Below, one piece after another: positions 29,358-39,658 of a stretch of DNA of 64,000 bases; position 1 is the first letter of the stretch, and each line of letters begins with the position of its first letter. The stretch is from Phycisphaerae bacterium. GTDB taxonomy: Bacteria; Planctomycetota; Phycisphaerae; Tepidisphaerales; Tepidisphaeraceae. The stretch lies in NCBI GenBank assembly GCA_030448225.1, contig JAUJNJ010000012.1, positions 3,166 through 67,165 on the forward strand. Direction: 5' to 3'. Both the position numbers and the translations under genes were made by a program. The notes beneath the pieces are model-generated. The model did not search any database and was not told the origin of the DNA. It was given only the letters and a program-made list of their open reading frames with translations.

Positions 29358-30150
29358 CTACGTCAGCACCGGCGCCCGCCCGTCGGTCAGGATGTCGACG
29401 CCGGCTTCCGTCACGGCGACCGTGTGCTCGAAGTGGGCGGCGGGGAGTCGGTCCTCGGTCACGACCGTCCACTTGTCGCCGAGCAGTTCGACGTCCCGCC
29501 GACCCGCGACGACCATCGGCTCGACCGCCAGCGTCATGCCGGGGCGGAGCTTGAAGTCGCCCCGCAGTTGTTCCTGCGTGACGAAGTTCGGCACCTTCGG
29601 GTCCTCGTGCATCGTGCGGCCGATGCCGTGGCCGACGAACTCGCGCACGACGCTGAAGCCGTTGCGGCTCGACGTGGTACTGCATCAGCCGGGCGATGTC
29701 GGACCACTTGCGGCCCGGCTTCATGTGCTGGATCGCCAGCGTCAGCGTCTCGCGCGTCACGTCGAGGAGGCGGCTGGCCTGCGGCGAGATCGGGCCGATC
29801 GGGACGGTGGTGGCCGTGTCGGCACAGTACCCTTCGAGCGACAGCGCGACGTCGAGCGTTACCAGGTCGCCTTCCTTCAGCACCCGCCGGCCGGGAATGC
29901 CGTGGACGACCTCCTCGTTGACGCTGATGCAGGTGTGTCCGGGAAGCCCTCCTTCCTTGTAGGTCGGGTAGTTCTTCGACAGCGCCCGCGCGCCGACCTT
30001 GGCCATCTCCGACCGCGCGAGTTCGTCGAGTTCGGCGGTCGAGACGCCGGCTGCGGCGGCGACGCGCATCTTGGCGAGGATCTCGCAGCCGACCTGCCCC
30101 GCCCGGCGCATCTTCTCAATCTCGGTGCGGGATTTGAGGACGATCGGCAT
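29358..30150 (-). CDS. map: Methionine aminopeptidase (one frame break)
   Basis: Removes the initiator methionine from nascent proteins. Signature blocks: [41 protein letters not shown] (first metal aspartates), [29 protein letters not shown] and [23 protein letters not shown] end, with the ligands D, D, H, E, E visible. The frame breaks once near 29665; removing one base joins the halves into about 264 residues. It lies between secY and rpmJ as in many bacteria, but adk and infA are absent. Confidence 0.93.
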
Positions 30151-30160
30151 GGAAGGAGCA

Positions 30161-30240
30161 GTTGCTAGTGGGTCAGTCGCCGGTCGCTAGTGACGCTCGG
30201 GCGGGTGCTGCTATCAACGAGGAACTAGCAACGAGCGACG
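30161..30240. repeat. Heptad inverted element 6 (degenerate GTTGCTA type), secY-map spacer
   Basis: Only some heptads match (GTTGCTA, GGTCGCTA; right arm AACTAGCAACGAGCGACG). It is the most decayed member and fills the spacer. Confidence 0.65.
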
Positions 30241-30243
30241 TCC

Positions 30244-31656
<1,413 letters not shown>

Positions 31657-31784
31657 GCTCAGCCCCGCACGATGTTAGGCACGCCGTTGGAAACGGTGAA
31701 AAGCCGCCGATGGCACCGGGGGTCCTGCTCGTCGGGACCGCGCCGATGACATCCGCGGCTTCTACGGGTAGGACACGCGATGAC

Positions 31785-32443
31785 TCAGCCCTCGGTCGGC
31801 GCGGCAAATCGAAGCGCGTCCGGTTCGGGCGTGTTGCGGCCGGGGCCGGGGCCGGGGCCGGGGCGGCGGGTGCCGCGGCGGGGGGCGGCGTGGCATCGGC
31901 AGGGCGTCCGCCGCCCTTGGTCTTCACCGCGGCGTCGCGCTTCACGAACCGCTTCTTGGGCTTGGGGAACTCGAACGCCTCGCCCTTGAGGTTCTGGGCG
32001 GTGCCGCCGGCGGCGGTGATCTTCTCGTGGGCGGCTCTTGCTGAACCACCCGGCGACCACCGTCAGCTTTTTGCCGCTGAAGTCGCCGTTGCCCAGGATT
32101 TTGACCGGCTGGCGGTCGTCCGGCACGAGGCCGGCCTCGATCAGGGCGGCGGCGTCGACCGTCGTGCCCGCGTCGAAGCGGGCGAGTTCCGACCACGTTC
32201 ACAACGTGGAACCGGCGGCTCGAAGTCGTGGTTGCTGAAGCCGCGCAGCGGGGGACGCGGCGGAAGATCGGCGTCTGGCCGCCCTCGTGACCCGCCTTCA
32301 CGTACTTGCGCCGCCGCGGGCCGATGCGCTTGCTGCCGCCGCGGCCGGACGTCTTGCCCCGCCCGCTCGACTCGCCGCGGCCCTTGCGCTGCGAGCAGCT
32401 TGTTCCGGGGGGGCGGGCCCGTGATCTCGTGCGTCATGCTCAT
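31785..32443 (-). CDS. rplO: 50S ribosomal protein L15 (several frame breaks)
   Basis: The start MTHEITG and the basic region KGRGESSGRGKTSGRGGSKR are the L15 signature; KAGHEGGQTPIFRRVPR and RGFSNHDFEP follow in other frames, and the C-terminal half reads LARFDAGTTVDAAALIEAGL. Frames change near 32400, 32235, 32180 and 32030. The C-terminus runs into an Ala/Pro tail whose end (PEPDALRFAAPTEG then stop at 31785) is the best guess. About 220 residues. rpmD, normally just upstream, is absent. Confidence 0.88.
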
Positions 32444-32453
32444 GGAATACCAA

Positions 32454-32537
32454 AGTTGCTAGTTGCTAGTTACCAGTTGCTAGTCAATGTCGGCCGCCGT
32501 GCTCTTACTAGCAACTAGCAACTGACCACTAGCAACT
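32454..32537. repeat. Heptad inverted element 7 (unit GTTGCTA), rpsE-rplO spacer
   Basis: Left arm 32454-32484, right arm 32507-32537. The loop reads AATGTCGGCCGCCGTGCTCTT, nearly the same as that of element 14. It occupies the place where rpmD would be expected. Confidence 0.9.
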
Positions 32538-32556
32538 ATCCTCAGGCCGAGACGAG

Positions 32557-33354
32557 TCACCGCCCGCGCCGGCCCTTCTCGAGCTGGACGCCGCGGCTCT
32601 GCTCGACCATCTCGCGGCTCTTGAGCTGCTTGAGGGCGGCGATCGTCGCGCCTTCACGAGGTTCTTGGGGCTCGTGGAGCCGTAGGCCTTGGTGAGGATG
32701 TCGGTCACGCCCGCGAGTTCGACGCAGGGGCGGACGCTCTTGCCGGCCGTGACGCCCGTGCCCGGGCGGGCCGGGGCGAGGACGACCGTGGGCGCGCCGC
32801 TCGTGCCCTTGACCTGGTGCGGGATCGTGCTGCCCTTGAGGTTGACCTTGAACATGGTCTTGCGGGCGTCCTTCGTGGCCTTCTCGACGGCCATGGGCAC
32901 TTCGTTGGCCTTGCCGTAGCCGATGCCGATGTTGCCCTTGCGGTCGCCGGCGACGACGAGCGCGCCCGAAGCTGAACGTGCGGCCGCCCTTGACAACCTT
33001 CGAGCAGCGGTAGATGCGGACGACGGAGGACTCGATGCCCGAGCCGTCGTCGTCGCCGCGCGCCCGCGGTTGCCGCCGGGCCGCCGCCGCCGCCGCCGGT
33101 TCCCGCCGCGACCGACCGCCGCCGCCGTACCCGCCGCGGCCGCCACCACCGCCACCACCACCGCCGAAGCCGCCGCCGCCACCGCCGAACTGGGGGGCCG
33201 GTCGGGTCGGGGCCGCTGCCGGGGTTGCCGGTGCTGCCGCCTGGTCGGGCGCGGCGGCCGTCTCGGGGGCGGCGGTCGCGTCGGGGGCCGGCGTGGCCGG
33301 GGCGGCGTCGCCGGGGTTCTGCTGTTCGGTCGAATTGGAAGTTTCTTCAGCCAT
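32557..33354 (-). CDS. rpsE: 30S ribosomal protein S5 with long low-complexity N-terminus (frame-broken)
   Basis: The core (KVVKGGRTFSFGALVVAGDRKG, IGYGKANEVPMAVEKA, STIPHQVKGTSGAPTVVLAPA, KAYGSTSPKNLVKATIAALKQL) is S5. Ahead of it stand about 105 residues: Ala/Pro/Thr-rich, then a long run of glycines with a few aromatic and basic residues. The frame breaks near 32970 and 32657, restored by single bases. Ordinary S5 is about 165 residues; this one is about 265. Confidence 0.92.
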   Translation of the reverse strand: MAEETSNSTEQQNPGDAAPATPAPDATAAPETAAAPDQAAAPATPAAAPTRPAPQFGGGGGGFGGGGGGGGGRGGYGGGGRSRREPAAAAAARRQPRARGDDDGSGIESSVVRIYRCSKVVKGGRTFSFGRARRRRRPQGQHRHRLRQGQRSAHGRREGHEGRPQDHVQGQPQGQHDPAPGQGHERRAHGRPRPGPPGHGRHGRQERPPLRRTRGRDRHPHQGLRLHEPQEPREGATIAALKQLKSREMVEQSRGVQLEKGRRGR

Positions 33355-33458
33355 TAGAGTCGTCCGTTAAACGGCGTCGGGGCACCCGAGGGCCGCCGCT
33401 TTGTTCGTGGCCGCTGCAAGCGGTCATGCCGCCGAGGCGCGCCACGCGTCGTTTCGAT

Positions 33459-33830
33459 TTAGAACTTCAGACCGCCCTTGCGGGCCGCGTCCGCCAGCGC
33501 CTTCACCCGGCCGTGGTACTTGCGGCCGCCGCGGTCGAATGCCACCTTCGTGATGCCGGCGGCCTTGGCGCGCTCGGCGATGATCGTGCCGACCTTGACC
33601 GCCGCGGCGATGTTCCCGCCGTTGGCGAGGTCGCCCCGCACGTCGCCGCTCGTCGACGCCGCCTCGGCCAGCGTGCGCCCGGCGTGGTCGTCGATGACCT
33701 GCGCGTAAATGTGCTTGTCGCTGCGGAACACCGAGAGCCGCGGACGTTCGGGCGTGCCGAACACCGAGTTCCGGACGCTCCACTTGCGGCGCTGCAGCCG
33801 CACCTGCTTCTTCATCTGCTTGTCGGCCAT
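33459..33830 (-). CDS. rplR: 50S ribosomal protein L18
   Basis: 123 residues: [20 protein letters not shown] and a C-terminal [24 protein letters not shown] are typical of L18, a 5S rRNA-binding protein. The start at 33830 follows GAGAAGAGATC; an in-frame ATG five codons upstream (33845) is less likely. The frame is intact. Confidence 0.95.
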   Translation of the reverse strand: MADKQMKKQVRLQRRKWSVRNSVFGTPERPRLSVFRSDKHIYAQVIDDHAGRTLAEAASTSGDVRGDLANGGNIAAAVKVGTIIAERAKAAGITKVAFDRGGRKYHGRVKALADAARKGGLKF

Positions 33831-33890
33831 GATCTCTTCTCTCAACCTCGGGGGCGTCGGCTGTGTTCGAAGCCCCAGTTGATCGTGTCG

Positions 33891-33965
33891 TATTGCGTAG
33901 TGCGTAGTGCGTAATAGGAAAACACGTTCGTGACGTTCTTCTCTGCTTACGCACTACGCACTACG
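33891..33965. repeat. Heptad inverted element 8 (unit TGCGTAG), rplF-rplR spacer
   Basis: Left arm ATTGCGTAGTGCGTAGTGCG at 33892 and beyond, right arm TTACGCACTACGCACTACG. About three heptads per arm. Different heptamer from its neighbours, same period and layout. Confidence 0.85.
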
Positions 33966-33976
33966 ACTTTCAATTC

Positions 33977-34525
33977 CTACTTCGCACCCGCACCGGCGAA
34001 CGCCTTGCCGGCCTTGATCTTGACGACCTCGCCCTCGTAGCGGATGCCCTTGCCCTTGTAGGGCTCGGGCTTGCGCTGCGAGCGCACAGCGGCGGCGAAC
34101 TGCCCGACGGCCTGCTTGTCGGCGCCGGTGACGACGATCTTGCTCGTCCCCTCCAGCGCGACCGCGACGTTGCCGGGGATCGGCATCGTGACCGGGTTGG
34201 CGAAGCCGACCGACAGCACGAGGTTCTTGCCCCGCTGCTCGGCCTTGTAGCCGACGCCCTGGATCTCGAGCACCTTGCGGTACCCGTTGGTCACGCCCTC
34301 GACCATGTTCGCCAGCAGCGAGCGCGTCAGCCCGTGCAGGGCCTTGCTCGGCTTGAGGTCGTCCGGGCGGGTGACGACGAGGTTGCCGTCCTGCTGCACG
34401 ACGGTGATCGTGGGGTGGACGTCGAGCTCGAGCTTGCCCTTGGGGCCCTCGACCGACACGTGGCGATCCTTGACCGTCACCTTCGCGCTGCCGACCGGGA
34501 CCGGCTTCTTGCCAATACGGCTCAT
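33977..34525 (-). CDS. rplF: 50S ribosomal protein L6
   Basis: 182 residues, MSRIGKKPVPVGSAKVTV start, GPKGKL motif in the first domain and GxKAEQRGKNLVLSVGF then EPYKGKGIRYEGEVV in the second. L6 sits near the factor-binding site of the 50S subunit. The frame is intact. Confidence 0.96.
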   Translation of the reverse strand: MSRIGKKPVPVGSAKVTVKDRHVSVEGPKGKLELDVHPTITVVQQDGNLVVTRPDDLKPSKALHGLTRSLLANMVEGVTNGYRKVLEIQGVGYKAEQRGKNLVLSVGFANPVTMPIPGNVAVALEGTSKIVVTGADKQAVGQFAAAVRSQRKPEPYKGKGIRYEGEVVKIKAGKAFAGAGAK

Positions 34526-34606
34526 CGTGATGCTCCTTCGCGGTCTGCCCGCGGCCCCTCGAAGGTCAAGTGGGGGCCGGCTTCCCGCGGGTTACAAGTT
34601 TGTCCG

Positions 34607-35005
34607 TTAGCTGACCGTGCAGATCAACTCGCCGCCCACGTTGTTCTCGCGGGCACGGCGGTCGCTCATGACGCCCTTGCTCGTGCTCACGACCGCGATG
34701 CCCATGCCGCTGAGGACCTGCGGCAGGTCGCCGACGCCGCGGTACACGCGGCAGCCGGGCTTGCTCGTGCGGTCGATCGTGTGGATGACCTTCTCGCCAC
34801 TCATCGAGTACTTCAGCGTCACGCGGAGCTGGCCCTGGCGCTCGTCCTCGATGACGTCGAAGTCCTTGATGTACCCCTCGTCCTTCAGGACCTGCGCGAT
34901 GCCGACGCAGATCTTGCTCTTGGGGATCAAAACCTTCTGGCGGCCGACGCGGTTCGCGTTGCGGATCCGCGTGAGCATGTCCGCGATGGGATCTTGATTG
35001 TTCAT
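34607..35005 (-). CDS. rpsH: 30S ribosomal protein S8
   Basis: 132 residues: DPIADMLTRIRNANRVGRQKV, IAQVLKDEGYIKDFDVIED and the C-terminal GIAVVSTSKGVMSDRRARENNVGGELICTV, all standard S8. In E. coli S8 is the repressor of its operon (spc). The frame is intact. Confidence 0.96.
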   Translation of the reverse strand: MNNQDPIADMLTRIRNANRVGRQKVLIPKSKICVGIAQVLKDEGYIKDFDVIEDERQGQLRVTLKYSMSGEKVIHTIDRTSKPGCRVYRGVGDLPQVLSGMGIAVVSTSKGVMSDRRARENNVGGELICTVS

Positions 35006-35009
35006 GAGA

Positions 35010-35096
35010 AGTCAGTAGTCAGTAGACAGTAGGCGGAAGTCAGCAGTCGTGGCAGCCGAGCGGTCATCTGGTGACGGCCGACCACCGACTACTCTC
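35010..35096. repeat. Heptad inverted element 9 (unit AGTCAGT), rpsN-rpsH spacer
   Basis: Left arm 35010-35048 with five to six AGTCAGT-type heptads; the right arm (about 35069-35096) is more degenerate (GGTGACG, GCCGACC, ACCGACT). Confidence 0.7.
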
Positions 35097-35099
35097 CTC

Positions 35100-35369
35100 T
35101 TACCAGCTCGCCTTCTTCAGGCCCGGGATCTTCCCCGCGTTTCCGAGTTCCCGCAGCATGATGCGCGAGATCTTGAACTTGCGCAGGACGGCGCGGCTGC
35201 GGCCGGTGAGCTCGCACCGGTTGTGCGAGCGGGTCGGGCTCGAGTCGCGCGGGAGCTTCGCCAGCGCGGCGTAGTTCTTTTCCTTCTTGAGCTGCCGCCG
35301 GATGTCCGCGTAGCGGTCGACCAGGGCCTCGCGACGCTTCTGTTTTGCTACCCAGGCTTTGGTTGCCAT
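35100..35369 (-). CDS. rpsN: 30S ribosomal protein S14, zinc-free form
   Basis: 89 residues with [31 protein letters not shown]. The CxxC pairs of the zinc form are absent and the length is that of the C-minus type. The frame is intact. Confidence 0.95.
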   Translation of the reverse strand: MATKAWVAKQKRREALVDRYADIRRQLKKEKNYAALAKLPRDSSPTRSHNRCELTGRSRAVLRKFKISRIMLRELGNAGKIPGLKKASW

Positions 35370-35380
35370 GTGTCAATCCT

Positions 35381-35470
35381 AGTGGTCAGTGGTCAGTGGC
35401 TACTGGTCAGTCCCGTCGGCGAGGCATTGCGGCCATTTCACTGACCACTGGCCACCCGACACTGACCACT
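35381..35470. repeat. Heptad inverted element 10 (unit GGTCAGT), rplE-rpsN spacer
   Basis: Left arm 35381-35411, right arm 35439-35470 (ACTGACC-type heptads). The spacing between the rplE stop (35475) and the rpsN start is filled by it. Confidence 0.85.
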
Positions 35471-35474
35471 CGCT

Positions 35475-36191
35475 TTAGCGGCCGTCCTGCTTCGCGCTGT
35501 CGCGGAACGGGAACCCGAACTGCCGGAGCAGCTCGCGCCCGTGGTCGGGGTTCTGCGCGGTCGTCACCATCGTGATGTTCATCCCCTGCGGGAACGTGAC
35601 GGCCGCGGCGTCGACCTCGGGGAACACCGTCTGCTCGGTGAAGCCGAAGTTGTAGTTGCCGCTGCGGTCGAAGCCCGTCGGGTCCACGCCGCGGAAGTCC
35701 TTCACGCGGGGGAACGCCAGCGAGATCATGCGGTCGAGGAACTCGTACATCCGGTTCCCGCGGAGCGTGACCTTCAGGCCGGTCTCCTGCCCCTCGCGGA
35801 CCTTGAAGTTCGCGACGCTCTTCTTCGCCTTGCAGCGGATCGGCTTCTGCCCGGCGATCACGCCGAGCTCCTTCTCCGCCTGCTCGAGCTTGCCCTTCTC
35901 GCCGGCGGTGACGGCCTTGCCCAGGCCCATCGAGATCACGATCTTCTCGAGCCGCGGCACCGCCAGCAGGTTCTTCACGCCGAGCTTCTGCTGCAGTGCG
36001 GGCGCGATCTCGTCCTTGTACTTGATCTGCAGTCGGGGCGTCGGCGCCGGCTGCTGCGGCCCGTCGTCGGCCACGTCGGCCTGGGCCTCGGCGGCACCGC
36101 CCTTGGGCTTCTTCTCGCGCTTCGGCTGGTTGCCGGCGCCGCCGCCCTTGGCCTGCTTAGACTGCTTGTTGTCTTTCTTCTGCTCTGCCAT
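35475..36191 (-). CDS. rplE: 50S ribosomal protein L5 with basic N-terminal extension
   Basis: 238 residues. The core begins LQIKYKDEIAPALQQKLGVKNLLAVPRLEKIVISMGLG; then RGNRMYEFLDRMISLAFPRVKDFRG and a C-terminal MNITMVTTAQNPDHGRELLRQFGFPF. The first 50 residues (Lys/Gln/Gly-rich) are absent from ordinary 180-residue L5. L5 binds 5S rRNA. The frame is intact. Confidence 0.96.
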   Translation of the reverse strand: MAEQKKDNKQSKQAKGGGAGNQPKREKKPKGGAAEAQADVADDGPQQPAPTPRLQIKYKDEIAPALQQKLGVKNLLAVPRLEKIVISMGLGKAVTAGEKGKLEQAEKELGVIAGQKPIRCKAKKSVANFKVREGQETGLKVTLRGNRMYEFLDRMISLAFPRVKDFRGVDPTGFDRSGNYNFGFTEQTVFPEVDAAAVTFPQGMNITMVTTAQNPDHGRELLRQFGFPFRDSAKQDGR

Positions 36192-36272
36192 CGCTTGCCT
36201 CTCTCCGCCGGGCCTTACGCTCGATTCCCAACCGAGCCACCCGCGTCCTTACGTCCGTCCGGCCGCCCGCGT

Positions 36273-36620
36273 TCAGGCGTTCGCGGCCTTGACCTGCTTG
36301 CGGACCACGCCGAGCTCGGCCCCGCCGCTGACTGCGACGCGGCGCTTCTGCCCGTCGCGCGTCTCAAACTTCACGCGGGTGCCCTTACCGGTCGTCGGGT
36401 CGAGCGGCATCACGTTGCTGATGTGGACCGGCGCGTCCTTCTGGATGCGGCCGCCCTGCGGGTTGCGCTGGGACGGGCGCACGTGCTTCCAGACGCGGTT
36501 GATCCCCTCGACGACCACGCGGTCCTTGTCGGTCAGCACGCGCAGGACGCGACCCGACTTTCCCTTGTCCGCGCCCGTGATGACGATGACCGTGTCGCCG
36601 GTCTTGATGTTTCGTGCCAT
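36273..36620 (-). CDS. rplX: 50S ribosomal protein L24
   Basis: 115 residues, with the KOW motif VIVITGADKGKSGRVLRVL and KHVRPSQRNPQGGRIQKDAPVH. An early assembly protein near the exit tunnel. Intact. The ATG lies 10 bases after the heptad element with no clear ribosome-binding site. Confidence 0.96.
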   Translation of the reverse strand: MARNIKTGDTVIVITGADKGKSGRVLRVLTDKDRVVVEGINRVWKHVRPSQRNPQGGRIQKDAPVHISNVMPLDPTTGKGTRVKFETRDGQKRRVAVSGGAELGVVRKQVKAANA

Positions 36621-36629
36621 GGTAAAACC

Positions 36630-36717
36630 AGTTGCTAGTTGCTAGTTATGAGTTGCTAGCCCGTCACGGTCGCCGCTGCTCTTGCTGGCAGCTAGCAACT
36701 GGCAACTAGCAACTAGT
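36630..36717. repeat. Heptad inverted element 11 (unit GTTGCTA), rplN-rplX spacer
   Basis: Left arm 36630-36660 (GTTGCTA, GTTGCTA, GTTATGA, GTTGCTA), right arm 36691-36717. Begins 3 bases after the rplN stop and ends 10 bases before the rplX ATG. The third heptad differs between the two arms without compensation. Confidence 0.92.
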
Positions 36718-36719
36718 CC

Positions 36720-37106
36720 TCAGACCACTTCGCTGGCGAGCGAGACGATCTTCATGAAGTTCTTGTCGCGCAGCTCGCGGGCGACGGCGCCGAAGATGCG
36801 GGTGCCGCGCGGGTTGTTTTCCTTGTCGATCACGACGGCGGCGTTCTTGTCGAAGCGCACGTAGCTGCCGTCCTTGCGCTTGACCGGCTGCTTCGTGCGG
36901 ACGACGACGCAGCGGATGATCTCGCCCTGCTTCACCTCGCCGCCGGCCAGCGTCTTCTTCACCGCGCAGATGATGACGTCGCCGACGCCGGCCACCTTGC
37001 GCTTGAACTTGCCGCTGCTGGTCGAGCCGCCGAGCACCTTGATGCACATCGCCTGCTTCGCGCCGGTGTTGTCCGCGATATCGAGATACGACTGTTGCTG
37101 GATCAT
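36720..37106 (-). CDS. rplN: 50S ribosomal protein L14
   Basis: 128 residues: [49 protein letters not shown] and the C-terminal [18 protein letters not shown]. Intact. Confidence 0.97.
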   Translation of the reverse strand: MIQQQSYLDIADNTGAKQAMCIKVLGGSTSSGKFKRKVAGVGDVIICAVKKTLAGGEVKQGEIIRCVVVRTKQPVKRKDGSYVRFDKNAAVVIDKENNPRGTRIFGAVARELRDKNFMKIVSLASEVV

Positions 37107-37116
37107 GGGAGTAACC

Positions 37117-37204
37117 AGTTGCTAGTTGCCAGGTATCAGTTGCTCGTGTGAACCGGCCGCCCCGCTGCTTTCTCGCGAGCAACCAGCAACCCGACGCAGC
37201 AACT
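37117..37204. repeat. Heptad inverted element 12 (unit GTTGCTA), rpsQ-rplN spacer
   Basis: Left arm 37117-37146 (four heptads), right arm 37175-37204 (one heptad shortened by a base). The loop has a CCGGCCGCCCCGCTGCTTTC core. Confidence 0.85.
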
Positions 37205-37553
37205 ATCGCGCTTCGGGCGCCTTGCCCGTCATGACCTCTTCGGCCGACACCTGCACCGCCCGCTCCGGGGCGCGCTCGACGACCCGCAGGAGGCGGTGGT
37301 GCTTGGTCTTGCTCATCGGGCGGCACTCGGCGATCTCGACGGTGTCGCCCTCCTTCGCGTCGTTCTTCTCGTCGTGCGCGTGGAGGACGGTGCGGCGCTT
37401 GAGGTACTTGCCGTACTTCGCGTGCTTCGTCTGGTAGTTGACGACGACCTTGATCGTCTTGTCACCCTTGTCCGACGCGACCACGCCTTGGATCGTGCGG
37501 AGCAGGGACCGTTCGGCGGTCGCCGTCGCGCTGCTGTTTTCGTCTGCTGCCAT
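37203..37553 (-). CDS. rpsQ: 30S ribosomal protein S17
   Basis: 116 residues: RTIQGVVASDKGDKTIKVVVNYQTKHAKYGKYLKR and GDTVEIAECRPMSKTKHHRLLRVVE are typical. Slightly longer than usual at both ends. Intact; its last codons overlap the heptad element edge. Confidence 0.96.
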   Translation of the reverse strand: MAADENSSATATAERSLLRTIQGVVASDKGDKTIKVVVNYQTKHAKYGKYLKRRTVLHAHDEKNDAKEGDTVEIAECRPMSKTKHHRLLRVVERAPERAVQVSAEEVMTGKAPEAR

Positions 37554-37595
37554 GTTCGCTTGAACCCGTGGTGCGGGGCACCACCGTTAAATGCC

Positions 37596-37856
37596 TTAAG
37601 CCGAGGCCGCCGGGGCGGTCGTCGTCGTCGTCGTCGCCTTCGCCTTCGGCTGGGCCTTAGCCGCGTCGGCGACCTGCCGCTGCCGCAGGATCGTCTTGAT
37701 CCGGGCGATGTCCTTGCGGGTCTTGCGGAGCTGGGTGGGGTCCTCCAGCTTCTCCGTCACCGCCTGGCCGCGAAGCTCGAACAGGTGCTTCTTCCGCTCG
37801 ATCAACTCCTGATTGAGCGCGCCCGAATCCTTGTCGCGGATCTCTTTGGTCGTCAT
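37596..37856 (-). CDS. rpmC: 50S ribosomal protein L29
   Basis: 86 residues: EIRDKDSGALNQELIERKKHLFELRGQAV and TRKDIARIKTILRQRQ; an Ala/Thr tail (AKATTTTTTAPAASA) extends the usual 65 residues. Intact. Confidence 0.93.
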   Translation of the reverse strand: MTTKEIRDKDSGALNQELIERKKHLFELRGQAVTEKLEDPTQLRKTRKDIARIKTILRQRQVADAAKAQPKAKATTTTTTAPAASA

Positions 37857-37922
37857 TGCTGTCGTTCCCGATTATCAGGTCGCGCCGCGGACGGCGGCGC
37901 CAAACGTCGGCCCGCCCCGCCT

Positions 37923-38345
37923 TTAGGCCACGGCGTGCTTGCGGGCGACGAACCGCGTCTGCACCGGCATCTTGTGGGCGACGCGAGCCAAGGCGCGCTT
38001 CGCGGTCGGCTCGTCGACGCCGCTGATCTCGAACATCACGGTGCCGGGCTTCACGATCGCCACCCAGAACTCCGGCTCGCCCTTGCCCTTGCCCATGCGG
38101 GTCTCGAGCGGCTTGGCCGAGACGGGCTTGTGCGGGAATATGCGGATGAACACGCGACCCTCGCGGCGGAGGAAGTGCATGCAGGCGACGCGGCCGGCCT
38201 CGATCTGGCGGGCCGTGATCCACGACGGCTCGAGGCTCTGGAGGCCGAACTCGCCGAACGACACGGTGTTGCCGCGGCTGGCGTTGCCCTTCATCTTCCC
38301 GCGGTGGCTTTTGCGGAACTTAACCCGCTTGGGCATCATTGGCAT
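37923..38345 (-). CDS. rplP: 50S ribosomal protein L16
   Basis: 140 residues: [73 protein letters not shown], and a C-terminal end with [12 protein letters not shown]. The ATG two codons in (38339) or at 38336 is also possible. Intact. Confidence 0.95.
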   Translation of the reverse strand: MPMMPKRVKFRKSHRGKMKGNASRGNTVSFGEFGLQSLEPSWITARQIEAGRVACMHFLRREGRVFIRIFPHKPVSAKPLETRMGKGKGEPEFWVAIVKPGTVMFEISGVDEPTAKRALARVAHKMPVQTRFVARKHAVA

Positions 38346-38358
38346 AGGAGCACCAATC

Positions 38359-38446
38359 AGTTGCTAGTTGTCAGTTGCAAGTTGCTAGTTGAATACGAGC
38401 GGCGTCCGTCAGTATGGTCACTAGCAACTAGCCACTAGCAACCAGA
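38359..38446. repeat. Heptad inverted element 13 (unit GTTGCTA), rpsC-rplP spacer
   Basis: Left arm 38359-38391, right arm 38419-38446. It ends 13 bases before the rplP ATG. The minus-strand bases between element and ATG hold no canonical ribosome-binding site. Confidence 0.9.
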
Positions 38447-38458
38447 AACCCCTCTCGC

Positions 38459-39157
38459 TTACCTGCGGCCGCGACGCGGGCCGCCGCCGGGGCGGACGTC
38501 GGTGTCCATGACCTCTTCGCCGTACATCCCGCGGTAGACCCAGACCTTCACGCCGATCGTGCCGAAGGTCGTGAACGCGATCGCGTACCCGTAGTCGACG
38601 AACGCCTGGAGCGTCGTCAGCGGGACGGACCCGACCGTGACCTTTTCGTTGCGGGCGATCTCGGAGCCGCCGAGCCGGCCGCTCACACTGATCTTGATGC
38701 CCTTGGCGCCGGCCTGCATCGTGGACTCGGTCCGCATCTTCAGGACGCGGCGGAAGCTGGCGCGCTTCTTCAACTGCTCGCCGATCGCCTCGGCCACGAG
38801 TTGGGCGTTGAGGTCCGGGTTCTTGATCTCGATGACCTTGATCGGCGCGACCTTGCGCTTGATCAGGTCCTCGAGCTCCTCGCGGAGGCGGTCCACCTCG
38901 GCGCCCTTGGCGCCCACGACGAGGCCGGGGCGGGCGGTCTTGATCGTGACCGTCACCTCTTCGCGGGTCCGCTCGATCAGGATGTCGGCGATGCCGGCGA
39001 ACGGCGGGCGGCGGTTGAGCTTCTGGTCGATGTGGTGGCGGACCTTGAAATCCTCGATGAGGAAGTCGCCGTACGCCGCCTTGGGCGCGTACCACTTGCT
39101 CTTCCAGTCCTCGGTGATCCCGGTCCGGAAACCGATCGGGTTAACTTTTTGGCCCAT
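38459..39157 (-). CDS. rpsC: 30S ribosomal protein S3
   Basis: 232 residues: MGQKVNPIGFRTGITEDWKSKWY, the KH domain KVAPIKVIEIKNPDLNAQLVAEAIGEQL and the C-terminal GTIGVKVWVYRGM. Intact. S3 lines the mRNA entry channel. Confidence 0.97.
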   Translation of the reverse strand: MGQKVNPIGFRTGITEDWKSKWYAPKAAYGDFLIEDFKVRHHIDQKLNRRPPFAGIADILIERTREEVTVTIKTARPGLVVGAKGAEVDRLREELEDLIKRKVAPIKVIEIKNPDLNAQLVAEAIGEQLKKRASFRRVLKMRTESTMQAGAKGIKISVSGRLGGSEIARNEKVTVGSVPLTTLQAFVDYGYAIAFTTFGTIGVKVWVYRGMYGEEVMDTDVRPGGGPRRGRR

Positions 39158-39167
39158 GATGTCTCGC

Positions 39168-39251
39168 AGTTGCTAGTGGCTAGTTACGAGTTGCTAGTGA
39201 AAACCGGCCGCCGTGCTCTTACTAGCAACTAGCAACTGGCAACCAGCAACT
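39168..39251. repeat. Heptad inverted element 14 (unit GTTGCTA), rplV-rpsC spacer
   Basis: Left arm 39168-39199, right arm 39220-39251; loop CCGGCCGCCGTGCTCTT is shared almost exactly with element 7. Begins 5 bases after the rplV stop. Confidence 0.92.
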
Positions 39252-39255
39252 TCTC

Positions 39256-39591
39256 TCAAGCCCGCTCGTCCAGCGTCACCACCAGGTGGCTCGTGCGCTT
39301 CTTGATCGGGTACGCCTTGCCGCGATCCTTCGGCTGGAAGCGCTTGATGATCGGACCCGGGTCCACCCACGCCTTGGCGACGTAGAGCGTGTTGCGGGGC
39401 GGCGTGTCCGTCTCGTTCGCGTTGGCGACCGCCGAGCGGATGACCTTCTCGATCATCCCGCTGCTGCGCTGCTTGGCGAACTTCAGCATCGAGATCGCGT
39501 CGTCGACGTTGCGGCCACGGATCATGTCCATGACGAGGCGCGCCTTGCGCGGGGCGATCCGGGCGAACGTGTGTTTTGCGGTGAATGCCAT
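39256..39591 (-). CDS. rplV: 50S ribosomal protein L22
   Basis: 111 residues: IAPRKARLVMDMIRGRNVDDAI, SAVANANET and KAYPIKKRTSHLVVTLDE. Intact. Forms part of the exit tunnel. Confidence 0.95.
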   Translation of the reverse strand: MAFTAKHTFARIAPRKARLVMDMIRGRNVDDAISMLKFAKQRSSGMIEKVIRSAVANANETDTPPRNTLYVAKAWVDPGPIIKRFQPKDRGKAYPIKKRTSHLVVTLDERA

Positions 39592-39658
39592 CTGTCGTAC
39601 CTCGCGTCACCGGCCCCTGCCCTACCGGGCGGCCGGGCGTCGTTCGGGCCCCTCGCCA

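Noticed and set aside
36630..36717. Heptad elements as CRISPR arrays or intrinsic terminators
   Set aside because: Repeats are 7 bp, without unique spacers, and the elements lie between cotranscribed ribosomal genes without T-runs.
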